NCBI GenBank assembly: GCA_024695225.1
Contig: JAILIO010000035.1
Span: 1-15,740, forward strand
Origin: Lachnospiraceae bacterium
Lineage (GTDB): Bacteria > Bacillota > Clostridia > Lachnospirales > Lachnospiraceae
Length of the DNA stretch: 15,740 nt
Direction: 5' to 3'
Shown here piece by piece: positions 13,388-15,740 of the stretch. The notes below the pieces were generated by a model that saw nothing but the letters and a program-made list of their open reading frames with translations, did no database searches and had not been told where the DNA came from. Positions within the stretch are counted from its first letter, which is position 1. Each line of letters opens with the position of its first letter. The position numbers and the translations under genes were made by a program.

Positions 13388-15740
13388 TTGAACTACCACA
13401 AAAAAAAGAGATTCAGTCCCGGCTTTCTGATCCCGGCCGCAGGCACACTGTCTGTCCTGACATTTCTCACGGCTTCAAAGGTATGTGCCGGTGGAGGGAC
13501 AGAGGTCTGCACTTCCGGGGCATCCGGAAGGATAGTCACACACGGCACTGTCATATACGACTCTGCAGACATAAGAAACCTGGCAGAAGCAGTAGAAAGC
13601 CAGGCAAATGAGATCATTTCCTTCAGGGAAGGGCTTCTAAACGGTGTTCAGAACATTGGTCTGGAGCCCGATGGTTCTGCAGCCCCCTACAAAAACACAG
13701 ATTCCCTGGACCCATCATGTTCAGCATCGGAACTCTGCGCCGCCATAAGAGGGAGCCAGGCCATCAGGGATGAAAACCGTACGGTCACAGGCTCCAGGTA
13801 CATACATGGCAGATATTCTGACACCGACGGTCTGACATACGACAACAGTATGGTATCGGAGGACGCTGAGCCCTGGACCACAACGGTGTACAAAGCCTCC
13901 GCTGACGACCTTCCCCTGGGGGCTGCCGCATATATAGACGGAGAATACCTGGTGGGGACAGGAATGGCCCTGGATGCAGCCTATGCCACAGGGCTTGGAT
14001 CTGTCACAGAGATGTTTAAAAATATTTCCGTTGATCCGGACGGCGGAAGTTTCGTATATCCTCTCACCGAGGGCAGCAGCGCTACAGAAAGCAGTCTGGG
14101 GGTCAGGACATTTTATGCCGCACACGATTTTGAGGATATAGGCACAGGTTTCACCCTGGAAAAGAAAAATTATGACACCGGTACAGGATATGCCAGGGAT
14201 TATATCCAAAAGGGATGGAAGATATCATCAGAAGGCAGTACAGACACGGGTTCCCTGGTCTTTACACCGGTTTGGGATGATGTAAATTATACCCTCACCA
14301 TCAGGATAGGTTCCTCTGAAAGACAATTGTCCCTCTGTTACGGAGATGAATGCGATCTCCGGGAAGAGACATCCTGGATAGCGGGAACCACAGATGACAC
14401 CGAAGGAAAACGCACCATCAGGGGTTGGATAGTATCCTCAGGGGATGCAGCACTGTCTTCCGACGGCGTGACCCTGACCATGGGGAAGGGGTCATCTGTT
14501 GTAGAGGCCACATGGGATGACTGGAGCACCCTTTCTATAGATATGGGCGGCCGTGGCACCTACAACGGAAGCGCGGTTTCCGGCGCTTCCTACAAATGGG
14601 GCACCACTTTGAGTCTCGGAGTTCCCGATCCTGTAAGCGGTTACAGTTTCGAGGGATGGTCTGTAAAAGATGACTCCGGAAACACCTGTACCGCAGACAG
14701 TACAGGCATGTTCACCATGCCCGGATGTTTTTTGGACCATTCAGGAGTCACGGCCACAGCTCTGTGGAAGGCCCGGACTTACACTGTACGGTTCAATTCA
14801 AACGGCGGCAGCGGGATCATGTCCGATCAGACCTTTACCATAGGAACCACACAACAGCTCAAAGGCAACACCTTCGCAAGGACAGGATGTTCTTTTGCAG
14901 GCTGGGCAATGTCTGACAGCGGAGAAGTGGTTTACGGAGAAAAGGAAAGCGTCACAGACCTGTCAGAAGTTGGCGGAGCTGTCATAAATCTGTATGCCAA
15001 ATGGAAATATAACACCTACAAACTGACTCTGAAGGGGGACAGCGGTTTTGCAAGCGCAGATCTGTCCTGGAAGGCAAACAAAACCGACCCCACCGTGACC
15101 GACGTCCCTGAAGACTGCTCTTTAACGGGAACACTCCAGGCAGATCTGGTGCCCTATGGGGCGCAGATCACCCTTCTCCCAAATCTCATGGTGGATAATT
15201 CGGCCGAATATGTGCTGAATACCATAGATGGCTATTCCGGGGAGGAGAAGGAGGCAGGATACACCTTCACCATGCCTGCAAATGAAAAAAGCATATCCGT
15301 GACCACCAGACGCTATGCCTTTGAAGAGGGAAAAACATACTTCAGATATAAACTCAGAGGAGAAGACTACGCAAAATGGAATTATTCAGGATGTCTCTGT
15401 CTCTGGAAAGATTATAATGCTTCACAGACCAGCAAAAAGACCACTGTCGTCACCGGAGGGGATGATACCAGCTGGTATTTCCTTTCCTGTGCGAATGACA
15501 ACGGTCCTGTGATCCCGGGTGATGTCTGTACCTTCGGAGGTTCAGGCGGATTGACCGCCCACTATGGAGGCAGCGATGCGGACAACTATTTAAGCAACGA
15601 ATATCTTCTTTCGATGTCTCCCAAACTCAAAGATATTCTGGCAAACACTCCCTTCGCGGTTTACAAGGCGGCGATCCCCTCGACAGGCACTCAGGACTCG
15701 GTGCCCAAAGCAACTATAGACAGCGGTTTATACGGGCAGG
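13388..15740 (+). CDS. Large secreted surface protein with InlB-type repeat, TTG start, 3' end outside window
   Basis: An open frame of 784 codons runs from TTG at 13388 to the window edge without a stop. AGGAGGT (13375-13381) sits 6 nt ahead of the TTG, and an in-frame stop at 13367-13369 rules out an earlier ATG. The product begins with a clear signal peptide (NYHKKKRFSPG, hydrophobic core, ASKVCA). It continues with SGRIVTHGTVIYDSADIRNL and a helical stretch, then beta-rich domains. Near residues 465-540 is a Listeria-Bacteroides (InlB B/Flg_new) repeat: YTVRFNSNGGSG, FAGWAMSDSG, NLYAKWKYN. A more divergent copy with FEGWSVKDDSG and ATALWK precedes it. Such repeats are common in surface adhesins. 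The C-terminus and any wall anchor lie beyond the window. It is probably part of the same surface system as the two genes upstream. Confidence 0.8.
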   Translation, partial: MNYHKKKRFSPGFLIPAAGTLSVLTFLTASKVCAGGGTEVCTSGASGRIVTHGTVIYDSADIRNLAEAVESQANEIISFREGLLNGVQNIGLEPDGSAAPYKNTDSLDPSCSASELCAAIRGSQAIRDENRTVTGSRYIHGRYSDTDGLTYDNSMVSEDAEPWTTTVYKASADDLPLGAAAYIDGEYLVGTGMALDAAYATGLGSVTEMFKNISVDPDGGSFVYPLTEGSSATESSLGVRTFYAAHDFEDIGTGFTLEKKNYDTGTGYARDYIQKGWKISSEGSTDTGSLVFTPVWDDVNYTLTIRIGSSERQLSLCYGDECDLREETSWIAGTTDDTEGKRTIRGWIVSSGDAALSSDGVTLTMGKGSSVVEATWDDWSTLSIDMGGRGTYNGSAVSGASYKWGTTLSLGVPDPVSGYSFEGWSVKDDSGNTCTADSTGMFTMPGCFLDHSGVTATALWKARTYTVRFNSNGGSGIMSDQTFTIGTTQQLKGNTFARTGCSFAGWAMSDSGEVVYGEKESVTDLSEVGGAVINLYAKWKYNTYKLTLKGDSGFASADLSWKANKTDPTVTDVPEDCSLTGTLQADLVPYGAQITLLPNLMVDNSAEYVLNTIDGYSGEEKEAGYTFTMPANEKSISVTTRRYAFEEGKTYFRYKLRGEDYAKWNYSGCLCLWKDYNASQTSKKTTVVTGGDDTSWYFLSCANDNGPVIPGDVCTFGGSGGLTAHYGGSDADNYLSNEYLLSMSPKLKDILANTPFAVYKAAIPSTGTQDSVPKATIDSGLYGQ

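Noticed and set aside
15670..15690. LPXTG-like sortase motif (IPSTG) in the large secreted protein
   Set aside because: The sequence is not LPXTG, and the frame continues without a membrane helix or basic tail after it.

Overview
The window looks like a chromosomal segment of a Gram-positive anaerobe of the class Clostridia, possibly Lachnospiraceae-like. The clues are a THF riboswitch ahead of a FolT-type ECF S component, strong AGGAGG-type ribosome binding sites, a moderate GC content, and several large secreted or membrane-anchored proteins built from GLUG and InlB-type repeat modules. The family-level placement is inference. No rRNA, tRNA, transposase, integrase or CRISPR array is visible.

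Layout. (1) 1-689: a tetrahydrofolate riboswitch, a hairpin that covers the ribosome binding site and start codon, and folT (folate uptake). (2) 894-7542: a promoter-like site, an MMPL/RND-type membrane transporter, and a translationally coupled 1311-residue membrane-anchored envelope protein with GLUG repeats split by a long helical region. The pair probably forms one functional unit. (3) 7639-8520, minus strand: a RimK-like ATP-grasp ligase whose 3' end holds a hairpin that could terminate transcription in both directions. (4) 8521-8946: a gene-free stretch with four imperfect ~36-bp tandem repeats. (5) 8947-10472: metY (O-acetylhomoserine sulfhydrylase) overlapping a small GIY-YIG protein by 4 nt. 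(6) 10473-15740: a structured leader and three consecutive plus-strand genes for exported proteins. These are a type II membrane-anchored fibre-like protein (collagen-like Gly-X-Y run, hendecad coiled coils, tail-fibre-like C-terminus), a 134-residue secreted protein, and a very long secreted protein that starts at TTG and runs off the window. The last two are separated by five 32-bp tandem repeats.

The most unusual part is region 6. The small and the large secreted protein share a short N-terminal-type module (SGRI...V.(F/Y).S...), and both follow a gene encoding a long extracellular stalk-like protein. This suggests an uncharacterised cell-surface assembly. The MMPL-GLUG pair in region 2 is a second candidate for a little-described envelope system. 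All calls come from reading the sequence; no database search was run.
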